A DNA stretch of 33,518 nucleotides from a bacterium (GCA_021783475.1 JAJXTU010000010.1:1-33518), one strand, 5' to 3'; numbered from the stretch's first letter, positions 8,076 to 17,181 are shown. Numbers and translations: made by a program. The notes: generated by a model not told the origin, from the letters alone.

Positions 8076-9065
8076 TTGAAAAACAAAAAAACATTAATTA
8101 TCTTTAGTCTAATATTGGCAGTATGTGTTGGCATATATTGGATTATAATTAACAGGGAATCTCCAATCAATTATTTAGAAGTTTCTGGTAACATTGAGGC
8201 AGATCAGTACAACGTTTCCTTTCAGGTTTATGGAACCCTATACTCATTAAAAGTGAATGAAGGCGACAAGGTAAAAAAAGGCGAGCTACTTGCCACTCTC
8301 TCAAGAAAGGATCTTGCAGATTCTCTTCAAGCAGCTATACACAATAAAGATAAAGCAAAAGCTCTCTACGATCAATATCTTTCAGGATACAGATCTCAGG
8401 ATATAAAAATGGCTCAAGCCGATAGAGACGCAAAGCTCGCAGAATTTGAGAAGGCAAAAAATGACTATATTAGATATGAAAAACTATATAAAGAAGACGC
8501 TATACCTGCATCAAGTTTTGATAGTGTAAAAAGTGTCTATCTCTCATCTAAAGAGGCGCTAAATTCAAGCGAACAAAAGCTCAAAGAATTACAAATTGGC
8601 TACAGAGAAGAAGAAATTAAGTCTGCGAAAGAAGCATATGAGGCAAGCGTTTCTCAGGTGGAACAAGCCAAGACGATATTAGGATACACAGCGATTTATT
8701 CACCTATTGATGGAGTCGTATTTTCCAAAGATTCAGAACCAGGGGAATTCGTTTCTTCTGGAACTCCAGTCCTAACTTTATACGATCTGAACAGCACATA
8801 TGTGAAGGTATATGTTAGTGAAAAAGATATTGGCTTTGTAAAATTGAACGCGCCCTGCACCATAAAAGTTGATTCCTTCCCAAATAAAAATTTTAGCGGC
8901 TATGTAGAGGCAATATCAGACAAAGCAGAATATACCCCTAAATTTATCCAAACTAAGGATGAAAGAGTAAAATATATGTTCTGGGTAAAGGTAAAAATTA
9001 ATAATCCAGATGGAGTCCTAAAACCCGGAATGCCAGCTGATACCATGATCGAAAAAGCACAATGA
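8076..9065 (+). CDS. HlyD-family periplasmic adaptor (membrane fusion protein) of an ABC exporter
   Basis: Links the inner-membrane exporter to the cell envelope. The protein is 329 residues. Residues 5-25 are a membrane anchor. The biotinyl-lipoyl half motifs are around 35-75 (VSFQVYGTLYSLKVNEGDKV) and after the hairpin (IYSPIDGVVFSKDSEPGEFV). The alpha-helical hairpin is residues about 90-195 and the beta-barrel is 225-325. This is the YbhG/EmrA-like arrangement. Translation starts at TTG 8076 behind AAGGTG. The stop overlaps the next gene by 4 bases (ATGA), so it is coupled to the two ATPases. Confidence 0.9.
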   Translation: MKNKKTLIIFSLILAVCVGIYWIIINRESPINYLEVSGNIEADQYNVSFQVYGTLYSLKVNEGDKVKKGELLATLSRKDLADSLQAAIHNKDKAKALYDQYLSGYRSQDIKMAQADRDAKLAEFEKAKNDYIRYEKLYKEDAIPASSFDSVKSVYLSSKEALNSSEQKLKELQIGYREEEIKSAKEAYEASVSQVEQAKTILGYTAIYSPIDGVVFSKDSEPGEFVSSGTPVLTLYDLNSTYVKVYVSEKDIGFVKLNAPCTIKVDSFPNKNFSGYVEAISDKAEYTPKFIQTKDERVKYMFWVKVKINNPDGVLKPGMPADTMIEKAQ

Positions 9066-9955
9066 TATCAATAGAGAATATATGCAAAAGTTTTGGAAAC
9101 AAGAAAGCATTAGATGATATAAATATAAATGTAGAAAAAGGAGAGATTTTAGCAATACTTGGATCGGACGGTTCAGGAAAATCAACCTTAATAAAAATTA
9201 TCATTGGAATGATAAAACCTGATTCAGGAAAAATATCAGTAAACGATATAGACATAACAAAAGACATTTCTTCTACCAGAGAATTATTGGGCTATAAAGC
9301 ACAAGAATTCTCCCTATATCAAGATCTTACAGTCAGTGAGAACATAAGATTCTTCGGGAGTCTATATACGCTTTCCGGCAAAGATCTCGATGAAAGAGAG
9401 AGTTTTATACTCGACTTTATAGGTCTAAAGGACTTTAAGCAAAGATTTGCAGAAGCACTTTCAGGCGGGATGAAAAGTAGGCTTGCTATTGGCTGCGCCC
9501 TTGTTCACAATCCCCTAGTACTTCTATTGGATGAGCCAAACGTAGGCGTAGATCCTGCTTCAAGAAAGAGCGTATGGAAACTCTTAAAAGAGCTCACTAA
9601 GTCTGGAAAGACAATCGTATTAACTACCCCTTACTTCTTGGAAGGCGATCTGGCAGACAAAGTAACTTTTATTAAAAATGGAAAAATCGTATTGTTTGGT
9701 AAACCAAAAGACCTTGTAGAAAATCTTGATTTTATACCTTACACATTGACCAAAGATAACTTACAAGAATTTTATTTTGACTTAAAAAAGAAAAAGTTAG
9801 ACTTTAAATTCTGGTTAAAAAACGAGCACATAAGAGTACTATTAAGTAAAGATATAGAAATTGATAGGCTCTCAGAAAAAATTTCTATAAGTAGGGATTT
9901 AATAAAAAGAGATGACCCCGACCTGGAAGATATCTACCTATGGCACTCGGCATAG
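9062..9955 (+). CDS. ABC transporter ATPase, degenerate-site subunit (H-loop Pro)
   Basis: First of two ATPases of an ABC-2 type exporter, corresponding to the N-terminal half of fused YbhF-like proteins. It has an unusual Walker A, GSDGSGKST (34-42, Lys40), a Q-loop Gln81, an intact signature LSGGM (133-137), and Walker B LLLLDEP (Glu158). The switch His is Pro190 (TTPYFLEGD), confirmed in the codons. About 70 C-terminal residues follow the fold as an accessory domain. ATGA overlap with the HlyD gene and a 16-base overlap with the second ATPase show tight coupling. Confidence 0.93.
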   Translation: MISIENICKSFGNKKALDDININVEKGEILAILGSDGSGKSTLIKIIIGMIKPDSGKISVNDIDITKDISSTRELLGYKAQEFSLYQDLTVSENIRFFGSLYTLSGKDLDERESFILDFIGLKDFKQRFAEALSGGMKSRLAIGCALVHNPLVLLLDEPNVGVDPASRKSVWKLLKELTKSGKTIVLTTPYFLEGDLADKVTFIKNGKIVLFGKPKDLVENLDFIPYTLTKDNLQEFYFDLKKKKLDFKFWLKNEHIRVLLSKDIEIDRLSEKISISRDLIKRDDPDLEDIYLWHSA

Positions 9956-10677
9956 AAAATGCAATTGAAGTTGAAAATCTCACAAAAAAATTTGGAGATT
10001 TCACTGCAGTTGATAAAATTAGTTTTTCAATAAAACAAGGCACGGTATTCGGCTTTTTAGGACCAAATGGAGCAGGAAAAACGACAACTATAAAGTTGGT
10101 CCTGGGGCTTATCAACAAAACTAGTGGCAAAATAAAGATATTTGGAGACGATATAGAGAAATTTACAAAAGAGAGATTGGGCTATATGTCTCAAAAATTC
10201 TCTCTATATCCCGATCTAAAGGTAATTGAAAATATGATTTTTTATGGTTCTATTTACGGTTATTCAAGAAAAGACTTAGAAAAAAGGATAGACTTTTTGT
10301 TGGAGTCATACAACCTTGCAGAAGTAAAAAACACTATGGTAAGAGATATTGGAGGTCTAAGGCAAAGAGTAGCCTTTTGCACGGCCATTCTTCATAACCC
10401 AGACATACTGGTCCTTGATGAACCGACAAGCGGCGTAGATCCAGATGCCAGGATAGACTTTTGGGATGCTATCTACAGTTACGCAAGAGAAGGTAGGACG
10501 GTTTTGGTTACAACTCACTATATGGATGAAGCTGAATTTTGCAACCGGATAGGATTCATCATTTCGGGAAAACTAAAGTTTATAGGCAGCCCAAACGACG
10601 CAAAAAAAGTCTATTACGATAACTCACATAAAATTGGAAATCTTGAAGATGCTTTTTTGTGGTTTATGGAAAATTAA
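9940..10677 (+). CDS. ABC transporter ATPase, catalytic-site subunit (degenerate signature)
   Basis: Second ATPase of the exporter, 245 residues, equivalent to the C-terminal half of YbhF. Walker A GPNGAGKTT (41-49), Q-loop Gln85, Walker B ILVLDEP (Glu161), D-loop and switch His193 (TTHYMDEAE) are all canonical. The signature LSGGM is replaced by DIGGL (136-140), losing the Ser. Paired with the upstream ATPase, this leaves one complete nucleotide site: its own Walker motifs plus the partner's LSGGM. The stop codon directly abuts the stop of the methyltransferase on the other strand. Confidence 0.93.
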   Translation: MALGIENAIEVENLTKKFGDFTAVDKISFSIKQGTVFGFLGPNGAGKTTTIKLVLGLINKTSGKIKIFGDDIEKFTKERLGYMSQKFSLYPDLKVIENMIFYGSIYGYSRKDLEKRIDFLLESYNLAEVKNTMVRDIGGLRQRVAFCTAILHNPDILVLDEPTSGVDPDARIDFWDAIYSYAREGRTVLVTTHYMDEAEFCNRIGFIISGKLKFIGSPNDAKKVYYDNSHKIGNLEDAFLWFMEN

Positions 10678-11253
10678 TTAGATAAAAAAGTATCTTTTAA
10701 CCTTCTTCTTATAAGATTCATATCTAGAACCAAATCTCTTTGTAAGCTCTCTCTCTTCAAAAGGGATCACCAAAAAATTATTTATTAAAAAATCAAATAT
10801 GCTCACAACAAGAGACAGTATTCCCCCACTAATAAGAAATACTCCAAAAAACAGCAAGGAATGAGAAAGATATGTTGGATGCCTCATGTATTTATATATA
10901 AATCTCGTTTCCAAGTCTCCTGGATCCTCTAATACGATTTCATTTAACCCAAGAATTCTGCCCTTTAAGATCGACAAAGTTAAGAGTTGAAGAAATGCCC
11001 CAACAACAAATATAAAAAAGCCAAATAGCTTTAAAGTAAATGAAATCGGAATGTACATATTTAATAAGTTCTGGTTGTTGATCAAAAAATACAAATATGG
11101 AATATATAATATGTATATTAATATAAAAGTTAAAAATTTAATTTTTTTTGCAAAGTCAGTAAAAAAATGTACAAATAGCCAATACATAGGGATTAGAGGC
11201 CAAACAAAAACCAAAAGATGGTTTAAAATGTTTAAGTAAGAAAAACTAAACAT
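10678..11253 (-). CDS. Membrane methyltransferase of the isoprenylcysteine/phospholipid methyltransferase fold
   Basis: A 191-residue polytopic protein with about five membrane helices. The C-terminal half has the ICMT/PEMT family signature YKYMRHPTYLSHSLLFFGVF followed by EERELTKRFGSRYESYKKKV, in which the RHP-Y and the E-E-x-x-L-x-x-x-F-G-x-x-Y-x-x-Y motifs bind SAM. The substrate is unknown: a lipid, an isoprenoid quinone-like compound or a protein end are possible. It is convergent with the ABC genes (zero gap) and divergent from selD, and so interrupts the exporter locus. ATG 11253 has no obvious Shine-Dalgarno. Confidence 0.85.
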   Translation of the reverse strand: MFSFSYLNILNHLLVFVWPLIPMYWLFVHFFTDFAKKIKFLTFILIYILYIPYLYFLINNQNLLNMYIPISFTLKLFGFFIFVVGAFLQLLTLSILKGRILGLNEIVLEDPGDLETRFIYKYMRHPTYLSHSLLFFGVFLISGGILSLVVSIFDFLINNFLVIPFEERELTKRFGSRYESYKKKVKRYFFI

Positions 11254-11394
11254 ATTTGAATTTGATAAAAGATATATAATGTAAGTCCATGCATTAATTA
11301 TATATTAAAATGGTTTCTATAATAAATTTTATAATTATTATTTTTTTCTTTGTATAATTGATAGATAAAGATTATTCTCAGAGGAGGTGAAAAA

Positions 11395-12459
11395 GTGAAC
11401 AGTTTTCCAAAGCTTACTTCTTTAGTTCGTTGTGCTGGCTGAGCAGCAAAACTCAATCCAAAGGACCTAGGTGAGGTCTTAAAAGATTTACCAAAATTTG
11501 AGCATCCTGGACTAATTTTTAGCTCTGATGGCCTTGATGACGCAGGAGCTTTTGTGATAAAAGACGACTTAGCCATTGTTCAATCTGTTGACTTTTTCCC
11601 TCCTGTAGTAAACAGCCCCGACTTATACGGGAAGATTGCCGCTGCTAATTCGTTCTCTGATCTGTATGCCGTTGGAGCAAAGCCGATAACTGCATTAAAT
11701 ATTCTTGGATTTCCAAGATACGACATTGAACTCGATGTGATAAACGAAATACTTAGAGGCTCTCACGAAAAAGTTAAAGAAGCCGGTGCATTGATTCTTG
11801 GTGGGCACACTGTCGACGATTTAGAATTAAAATATGGACTTAGTGTTACTGGAATTGCAAAAAAGGATGAGCTGATTGCCCACAACAGAGCACAGCCAGG
11901 CGATATAATCATCCTTACAAAACCGCTTGGTACAGGAATACTCACTTCTGCCCTAAAAATTGACTTGATAGATGAAGAAGACATGAAAGACGCTCTCCAG
12001 TCTATGCAAGAGCTAAATTATTTTGCAGGCGAAGCACAGAAAAAGTTTAAAGCAACTTCTGGCACAGATATAACAGGATTCGGTTTAGTTGGACATGCAG
12101 TAAGTATAGCAAGATCCAGCAAAGTCGTATTTGAGATATATTCTAAATCACTGCCTATATTTGAAGGAGTTTTAAACCTTGCAAACGATAGCGTACTCCC
12201 TGCTGGGATATTTGCAAATATTGATTTTTATAAAGAGAATGTCATTGAAATAGGCAAAATTGATGAAAATTATAAATACGTTATATACGATCCACAGACC
12301 TCAGGTGGACTTCTTTCTACTTACAGTCCAGATGTCGTAGACGATGTATTAAGATTTTTGAAAGACAATGGAGTTGATGGACAAATTATAGGTAGTGTAA
12401 AAAAAGGAGCTGCGTTTAGTTCTGGTACAATCGTTTTTAAAGAAGGATCATTTAGATGA
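11395..12459 (+). CDS. selD: Selenide, water dikinase (selenophosphate synthase), selenocysteine-containing
   Basis: Makes selenophosphate, the selenium donor for Sec-tRNA. The gene starts at GTG 11395 behind GAGGAGGTG. Reading on, residue 16 is UGA (11440-11442) inside CAG-U-AAK, at the position where other SelD proteins have Cys or Sec next to the catalytic Lys. The downstream frame continues without a break into LKDLPKF, SSDGLDDAGAF, DLYAVGAKPITALNILGFP, LGGHTVDD, GTDITGFGLVGHA and DPQTSGGLL, all SelD landmarks. Total 354 residues. A conventional caller would start at ATG 11554 and lose the active site. The end overlaps the ABC-2 permease start (ATGA). Confidence 0.95.
11440..11480 (+). 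promoter_or_regulatory. UGA(Sec) codon and bacterial SECIS-like hairpin of selD
   Basis: UGA is at 11440-11442. A stem follows, with arms 11462-11468 (AGGACCT) and 11474-11480 (AGGTCTT): seven pairs including one G-U. The five-base loop AGGUG begins 26 bases after the UGA. A G near the start of the apical loop and this distance fit the loose rules for bacterial SECIS elements that bind SelB. The pairing is seen in the sequence; the function is inferred. Confidence 0.75.
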
Positions 12460-13592
12460 GCGCATCGCTCCAAAGAATATGGGCTGTATTCATTAAAGAA
12501 TTCATCCAATTTTTCAGAGATAAGGTTACATTTATAACAGCTATTGCTATCCCATTAATACAGCTGATTTTATACGGATATGCAATAAATACAGATGTAA
12601 AACACCAGTCCACAGTAGTATACGATCAATCAAAATCAGTGATGTCAAGAGACATCCTATACAAGTTTCAAAGCTCACAATATTTTGACATAAAGGGATT
12701 TCTAAATAGTTCAAATGCAGTAGGCAAAGCAATTGACGAAGGCCAAGCGAAGGTGGGAATTATTATTCCGCCAAAACTCGAATCAAACATATTGGGCAAC
12801 AAGTCAAGTCAGATATTGGTAATAATTGACGCATCCGATCCTATGTCATCAAGCTCCGCCCTGTCGGCATCTCAGATGATAGGTCTCATGGAGAATCAAG
12901 AGATATTAACGAATAAACTTCAACAAAACGGAATAATATTACCCAATAAAAACCCATTTGAAGTGGATGTTAGGGCATGGTATAATCCCGACCTATTGTC
13001 AACGTATTTTCTTGTTCCAGGTTTAATCGCTGTTTTAATAAGTCTATCGACATTGGTTTTAACAGCGATGGCGATTGTGAGAGAGAAAGAAAGAGGCACA
13101 TACGAGCAGCTTATAGTTACTCCACTTCGGCCAATTGAGCTAACCATCGGGAAGGTTATGCCTTATGCAATTATAGGATATGCTCAAATGTCTCTTGTTA
13201 TTATAGCCGCCGTAGCGCTTTTTAATCTCAACATTAAGGGGAATTTATTTTTATTGTACATTTTCGCCCTACCCTTTATACTTGCCAATTTAAGCCTTGG
13301 ATATATAATTTCTACTCTTGCAAAAAATCAACAGCAAGCTCTCCAAATGTCATTCTTTCTTATGGTGCCTATCTTCTTACTGAGTGGGTTTATGTTCCCA
13401 AGAGAGGCTATGCCGGGCATAATATATTATTTAAGCTATATCGCACCAGCCACATTCTTCCTGGTGGTAGTACGAGGTATTATCTTAAAAGGTTTAGGCT
13501 TTTTCGAGCTTTGGCAATGGGAAGTCGGATTGATAATATATATTATAATTGCTTTAAATATATCAAGGTTCTTGCTTAAAAGAAAGTCATAA
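12456..13592 (+). CDS. ABC-2 type transporter permease (YbhR/YbhS family)
   Basis: Membrane subunit of the exporter, 378 residues. It has one N-terminal helix (about 25-42), a large extracytoplasmic domain (about 45-175), and five C-terminal helices. The conserved cytoplasmic EREKERGTYEQLIVTPL-like box (REKERGTYEQLIVTP) is near residue 210 and the late LSGFMFPREAMP segment near 308. It starts by ATGA overlap with the selD stop, so it is translationally coupled to selD rather than to the ATPases at 9062-10677. Only one permease is present where YbhFSR-type systems have two, so it may form a homodimer. Confidence 0.92.
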   Translation: MSASLQRIWAVFIKEFIQFFRDKVTFITAIAIPLIQLILYGYAINTDVKHQSTVVYDQSKSVMSRDILYKFQSSQYFDIKGFLNSSNAVGKAIDEGQAKVGIIIPPKLESNILGNKSSQILVIIDASDPMSSSSALSASQMIGLMENQEILTNKLQQNGIILPNKNPFEVDVRAWYNPDLLSTYFLVPGLIAVLISLSTLVLTAMAIVREKERGTYEQLIVTPLRPIELTIGKVMPYAIIGYAQMSLVIIAAVALFNLNIKGNLFLLYIFALPFILANLSLGYIISTLAKNQQQALQMSFFLMVPIFLLSGFMFPREAMPGIIYYLSYIAPATFFLVVVRGIILKGLGFFELWQWEVGLIIYIIIALNISRFLLKRKS

Positions 13593-13632
13593 AATAAACT
13601 ATAAGCGTTAACTTAGGCGCAAGGGGTATATA

Positions 13633-14043
13633 TCACACTATAAGTATTGGGATTTTTGATTTCTCAATCAAAAATCTAGCAATGGAATGGTGCATAATAG
13701 ACGCCTCAAAACCAGTTTTTCTACCCAACACAATCAGGTCAACATTAAATTTTTTTGCAGCGTTATAGATTTCCATTGAAGGATTCTCTCCTTCTTGAAT
13801 TGCAATTCCATCTATAATATCTGGATCTTTTATTTCTTTTTTTAGCTCATCTACAAGCGCGCTAGCCCTGTTATATCCCGCTTCTTCGGCATCAGGATTA
13901 AGGTCGGCAACTTGTGTAGGCATTTCAATAACATGAAAGAGTATTATTTTTGCACCATTTAATTTTGCCAACTCATAGCCTATACTCATAATATCATGTC
14001 TTTTAGGCGTCGAATCAACTGCAAACAATATCTTCTTAAACAT
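13633..14043 (-). CDS. Universal stress protein (UspA family), module A
   Basis: A 136-residue cytoplasmic alpha/beta protein: FKKILFAVDSTPKRHDIM strand-loop, AKIILFHVIEMP, VDLIVLGRKTGF, then SKIPILIV at the C-terminus. ATG 14043 is chosen because AGGAGGGACA lies immediately upstream. A longer open frame exists but overlaps the preceding gene. The ATP-binding G-x2-G-x9-G-[ST] pattern is degenerate (GRKTG then HHSIARF), so nucleotide binding is doubtful. It is the last gene of the minus-strand module with a TauE/SafE permease, 20 bases after that gene. Family is clear, role unknown. Confidence 0.88.
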   Translation of the reverse strand: MFKKILFAVDSTPKRHDIMSIGYELAKLNGAKIILFHVIEMPTQVADLNPDAEEAGYNRASALVDELKKEIKDPDIIDGIAIQEGENPSMEIYNAAKKFNVDLIVLGRKTGFEASIMHHSIARFLIEKSKIPILIV

Positions 14044-14063
14044 TGTCCCTCCTAAAGAGATGA

Positions 14064-15032
14064 TTATATAATTGCAAACCCCTTGAGAATGCTCATCAAG
14101 CCAGAAACAGAAAGCAAAATAATTACTAACCATCTTACAATTCTAGGCTTTGTAAGGGCTAACAATCTGACTCCCACCTGAGAGCCCAACATCATGCCTA
14201 CTACTGATGGCACTGCAATAATAGGCAGCACAGCACCATTGTTTAGGTATATCCAGGCTGCCGATGTATCGGTAATAGATAATAAAAAGTTGCTAGATGC
14301 TACTGATATCTTTAAAGGAGCTCCAAGAACCAGGTTAAAAACTGCCACATTGGCCCAGCCAGCGCCTAAACCAAACATGCCTGCAATAAACCCAACCAGA
14401 AAAAACAGTAAAAGCCCAATGTGAGAATTTTGAATTTGCCAATTAATATTTTTCCTTTGTGTAATTTCATAGTAAATACCGTGTATACCAAGAATCTGAG
14501 CGATTTTATCACGCTTGGTTATCTCAGGGAATTCAGATCTCTTGGATGTAAGAAGCACAAAACAAATTGCAAGAATAACCAATCCCAATGCAATTCTTAC
14601 TATGTTTTGTGGCAAGGCCAACCCTACCATAGCACCCATAATAGAAGAGATCGACGCGATTAAAGCCATGGGCATACAAAGTCTCAGTGAAGCAAGGTTT
14701 CTCATCAAAAGTCCAGGACCTGCAGAAAGCGATCCTGCTAAAGCCACCATCAAACCAGCACCCCTTACAAAATCCATATGAAATGGGAAAAATGTGCCAA
14801 GTATCGGCACGAAAAGAACACCGCCTCCAACACCTGCCAAAACTGCTACAATTCCTAAGCCAAAACAAAAAACAAATAAAGACAGTGGCCATATCCACCA
14901 TGGAATTCCGACAGATGTCTCTTCAGCAAGAATTATATCCTTTGCAGCAAATGCATGTGGTACTAAAAAAAATACAAAAAATAAAAACATAAAAAAAGAA
15001 AAAAACAATACTAAATTCTTTGAAGAGTTCAC
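14064..15032 (-). CDS. TauE/SafE-family permease, module A
   Basis: A 322-residue integral membrane protein of the sulfite exporter TauE/SafE family, thought to move sulfite, sulfonates or related anions. An N-terminal signal-like helix ending HAFAA is followed by an exposed stretch and eight helices. The two repeated glycine motifs are GVGGGVLFVPIL (first half) and FIAGMFGLGAGWANVAVFNL (second half). A cytoplasmic loop around 175-205 separates the halves. GTG 15032 is preceded by AGGAGGCA. It lies between a small membrane protein (11-base gap) and a universal stress protein. The substrate cannot be read from the sequence. Confidence 0.9.
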   Translation of the reverse strand: MNSSKNLVLFFSFFMFLFFVFFLVPHAFAAKDIILAEETSVGIPWWIWPLSLFVFCFGLGIVAVLAGVGGGVLFVPILGTFFPFHMDFVRGAGLMVALAGSLSAGPGLLMRNLASLRLCMPMALIASISSIMGAMVGLALPQNIVRIALGLVILAICFVLLTSKRSEFPEITKRDKIAQILGIHGIYYEITQRKNINWQIQNSHIGLLLFFLVGFIAGMFGLGAGWANVAVFNLVLGAPLKISVASSNFLLSITDTSAAWIYLNNGAVLPIIAVPSVVGMMLGSQVGVRLLALTKPRIVRWLVIILLSVSGLMSILKGFAII

Positions 15033-15042
15033 AGTATGCCTC

Positions 15043-15474
15043 CTATTCTACCTTGAGAAATCCGCTAGCTGCCAAAGCAAGAATGGATATCTCCAATATT
15101 ACTATAAAAATCATTGCAAATTCTTTCTTCTTAATATATATTGGCAAAACTGTTAAGTAGCACAAAATTGGCACAAAAGCCAAAAAAGTAAGCGCTGCCT
15201 TTGCCATCATATCAGATTTAAAAATTAAATTCATCCAACCCCAACCCGTTGAAATTCCAAAGCTTTCATTAAGCAGCGCAGAATTTTTTACCCATAAGCG
15301 CGGCAGCTTATCCAAAGGTATTACGGGAGAAATCAATCCAGAAAGATAGATAAAAAAAGTAAGCAAAATAGAAAAAAGGCCAAATCTTGCCGACCACTTA
15401 AGAACAGTAGCGTATTTCTTTTGATCGATTGGCGTTTCAATATTCTGCCCGGTACTGCTAGCAGTTTTTTCCAT
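15043..15474 (-). CDS. Small accessory membrane protein, module A (DUF1634-like)
   Basis: A 143-residue protein with three predicted helices: FGLFSILLTFFIYLSGLI (about 31-48), AALTFLAFVPILCYLTVLPI (about 92-112) and FAMIFIVILEISILALAASG (about 119-139). An extracytoplasmic loop at 50-88 is rich in Trp and Asn. Its position directly before a TauE/SafE gene recalls the DUF1634 proteins that accompany such permeases; the family match is tentative. It is the first gene of the minus-strand module and diverges from the second TauE/SafE operon. Confidence 0.7.
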   Translation of the reverse strand: MEKTASSTGQNIETPIDQKKYATVLKWSARFGLFSILLTFFIYLSGLISPVIPLDKLPRLWVKNSALLNESFGISTGWGWMNLIFKSDMMAKAALTFLAFVPILCYLTVLPIYIKKKEFAMIFIVILEISILALAASGFLKVE

Positions 15475-15852
15475 AACCCAAAACTCCCTTCAAGTTTATT
15501 TTTCTCCAAATTATATGTAATGGCAAAAGCTAATTTTAATAAGGTAAAAATACCTACATGATGTAGTAAATCTTAATGTCAATTATAACATATTCTTATG
15601 GAATTTATATGTTTTAGTTATGCATATAAAAAATAAAAATCTATGTCGTAAGGGATTTTGCTTACATTAATACAATGCTTTCCCTAATAAAAAGTTCATC
15701 TTTCCCCAACTATTTTTTTATATAACGAAATTTTATCATTAATACAAATAAAATTTATGAATAAATTTTATAAACGATTCGAGGAGGTGACAGAATAATT
15801 TCGCTCAATTCTAGATAGTAAGGTATAAAAATTTTAAGGGAGGGAAACAAAA
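15475..15852 (+). other. 378-base divergent regulatory region between the two TauE/SafE modules
   Basis: No gene is seen. The region is AT-rich and must carry promoters for both modules. Visible structure: AGGTA-A4-TACCT (15542-15555) running into the palindrome CTACAT-G-ATGTAG (15554-15566), a possible regulator site near the minus-strand start. A GAGGAGGTG at 15781-15789 resembles a Shine-Dalgarno but is followed only by GTG-ACA-GAA-TAA. The true one, GGGAGGG, lies before ATG 15853. Confidence 0.55.
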
Positions 15853-17154
15853 ATGTTAAAAGGATTTTTTGGAAGGCTCTATAAGACAGGAGAATTAATT
15901 AATGAGGCATCAAAGGCTCAGGGTAAGTGGCAGTTGGAAACAAGCAATACTATTTTAATGAAGAGAAAGAAATTTTTGCTCATATTATTTCTGCCAGTGC
16001 TTGCAGGATTGGCGATGCAGTGTGCATTTGCAGCGGGGCCAACATATATTGGCGGCGGGCATGCCTATATGCCAGCTGTAGCTACTACTCAGATGCTTTG
16101 CGGTATCCTTGTAATCGGTTTGTTGTCAGGTCTAATCACTGGAGTCATAGGAGCAGGAGGAGGATATGTTCTTACTCCTGCGCTGATGACGCTTGGAGTG
16201 AAGGGGATAATGGCAGTTGGAACAGATCAATTTGCAATATTTGCAAACGCAATACTTGGAACAACACTTCACAAAAAGTTAGGCAACGTAAATCTTTGGC
16301 TAGCAGTATGGTTTGTAGTAGGTTCATTCGCAGGAGTTACTATAGGTGCATCTATCAATAGACAAATCTATGCCTTAAGCCCTGCTCTCAGCGATGCTTT
16401 TATTTCCACAGTATATGTAATATTGCTCGGAATACTTGGATTTTATTCAACCATGGATTACATTAAGCTAAGAAAGGGACAAAAGGATACCTCAAGAAAG
16501 GCAATCATGGATGTTAGAACTGGATTTGCACGCTGGCTTCAAAATATCCCATTAAAGCCAAGAATCAAGTTTGATGACCACATATTCGAAGGCGGAATGA
16601 GCATATCTGTATATCCAGTTGTTATATGCGGCTTTATAGTAGGTTTTGTAGCAGCAATAATGGGAGTCGGCGGAGGATTCTTGACATTTCCTCTCTTTGT
16701 ATATGGGTTGGGAGTTTCAACCTTTACAACGGTAGGCACAGACATACTTCAAATAATCTTTACAACAGCCTATTCGTCAATCTTTAACTATGCAATATAC
16801 GGTTATATCTTTTACAGCATAGCCATAACAATGCTTCTTGGCTCCCTGATAGGAGTCCAAATTGGCGCTATGGTAACAACATTTGTAAAGGGCACAACAA
16901 TTAAGCTCTTTTATGCACTAACCATATTAGCTGGATTCGTAAACAGGCTTGCAGCACTTCCACCAAGACTATCAGATGCAAATATTATCGCTATAAGCAA
17001 GGAAACTTCAAGTATCCTAACAATGATCGGAACAGTAGTATTCTTTGGGTTGGTAGCGCTATTTGGATTCTTTGTGCTGTATACCTTTTACACTAATATA
17101 ATAATATCAAAAAAGCCAGCCAAGGAAGCTGTCGAATCAAAGAAGATCTCTTAA
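15853..17154 (+). CDS. TauE/SafE-family permease with N-terminal extension, module B
   Basis: A 433-residue member of the sulfite exporter TauE/SafE family. Residues 1-35 form an amphipathic cytoplasmic extension ahead of the first hydrophobic segment (KKFLLILFLPVLAGLAM). The paired glycine motifs are GLITGVIGAGGGYVLTPALM and GFVAAIMGVGGGFLTFPLFV, each followed by a GTDQF/GTDIL element. A long cytoplasmic loop (about 205-245) lies between the halves. ATG 15853 has GGGAGGG nine bases upstream. It resembles the longer TauE paralogues I associate with sulfate reducers. It is followed by an accessory membrane protein and a stress protein, mirroring module A. Confidence 0.92.
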   Translation: MLKGFFGRLYKTGELINEASKAQGKWQLETSNTILMKRKKFLLILFLPVLAGLAMQCAFAAGPTYIGGGHAYMPAVATTQMLCGILVIGLLSGLITGVIGAGGGYVLTPALMTLGVKGIMAVGTDQFAIFANAILGTTLHKKLGNVNLWLAVWFVVGSFAGVTIGASINRQIYALSPALSDAFISTVYVILLGILGFYSTMDYIKLRKGQKDTSRKAIMDVRTGFARWLQNIPLKPRIKFDDHIFEGGMSISVYPVVICGFIVGFVAAIMGVGGGFLTFPLFVYGLGVSTFTTVGTDILQIIFTTAYSSIFNYAIYGYIFYSIAITMLLGSLIGVQIGAMVTTFVKGTTIKLFYALTILAGFVNRLAALPPRLSDANIIAISKETSSILTMIGTVVFFGLVALFGFFVLYTFYTNIIISKKPAKEAVESKKIS

Positions 17155-17181
17155 GAAAAAAATACGAGAGGAGTGAAGAAG

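Noticed and set aside
14421-15156. Several plus-strand open frames
   Set aside because: They are antisense shadows of the module A TauE/SafE gene and its neighbour, without ribosome sites or recognisable sequence.
15781-15798. Leader peptide gene at GAGGAGGTGACAGAATAA
   Set aside because: The only frame is GTG-ACA-GAA-stop and its ribosome site would overlap the start; noted only as an orphan Shine-Dalgarno.
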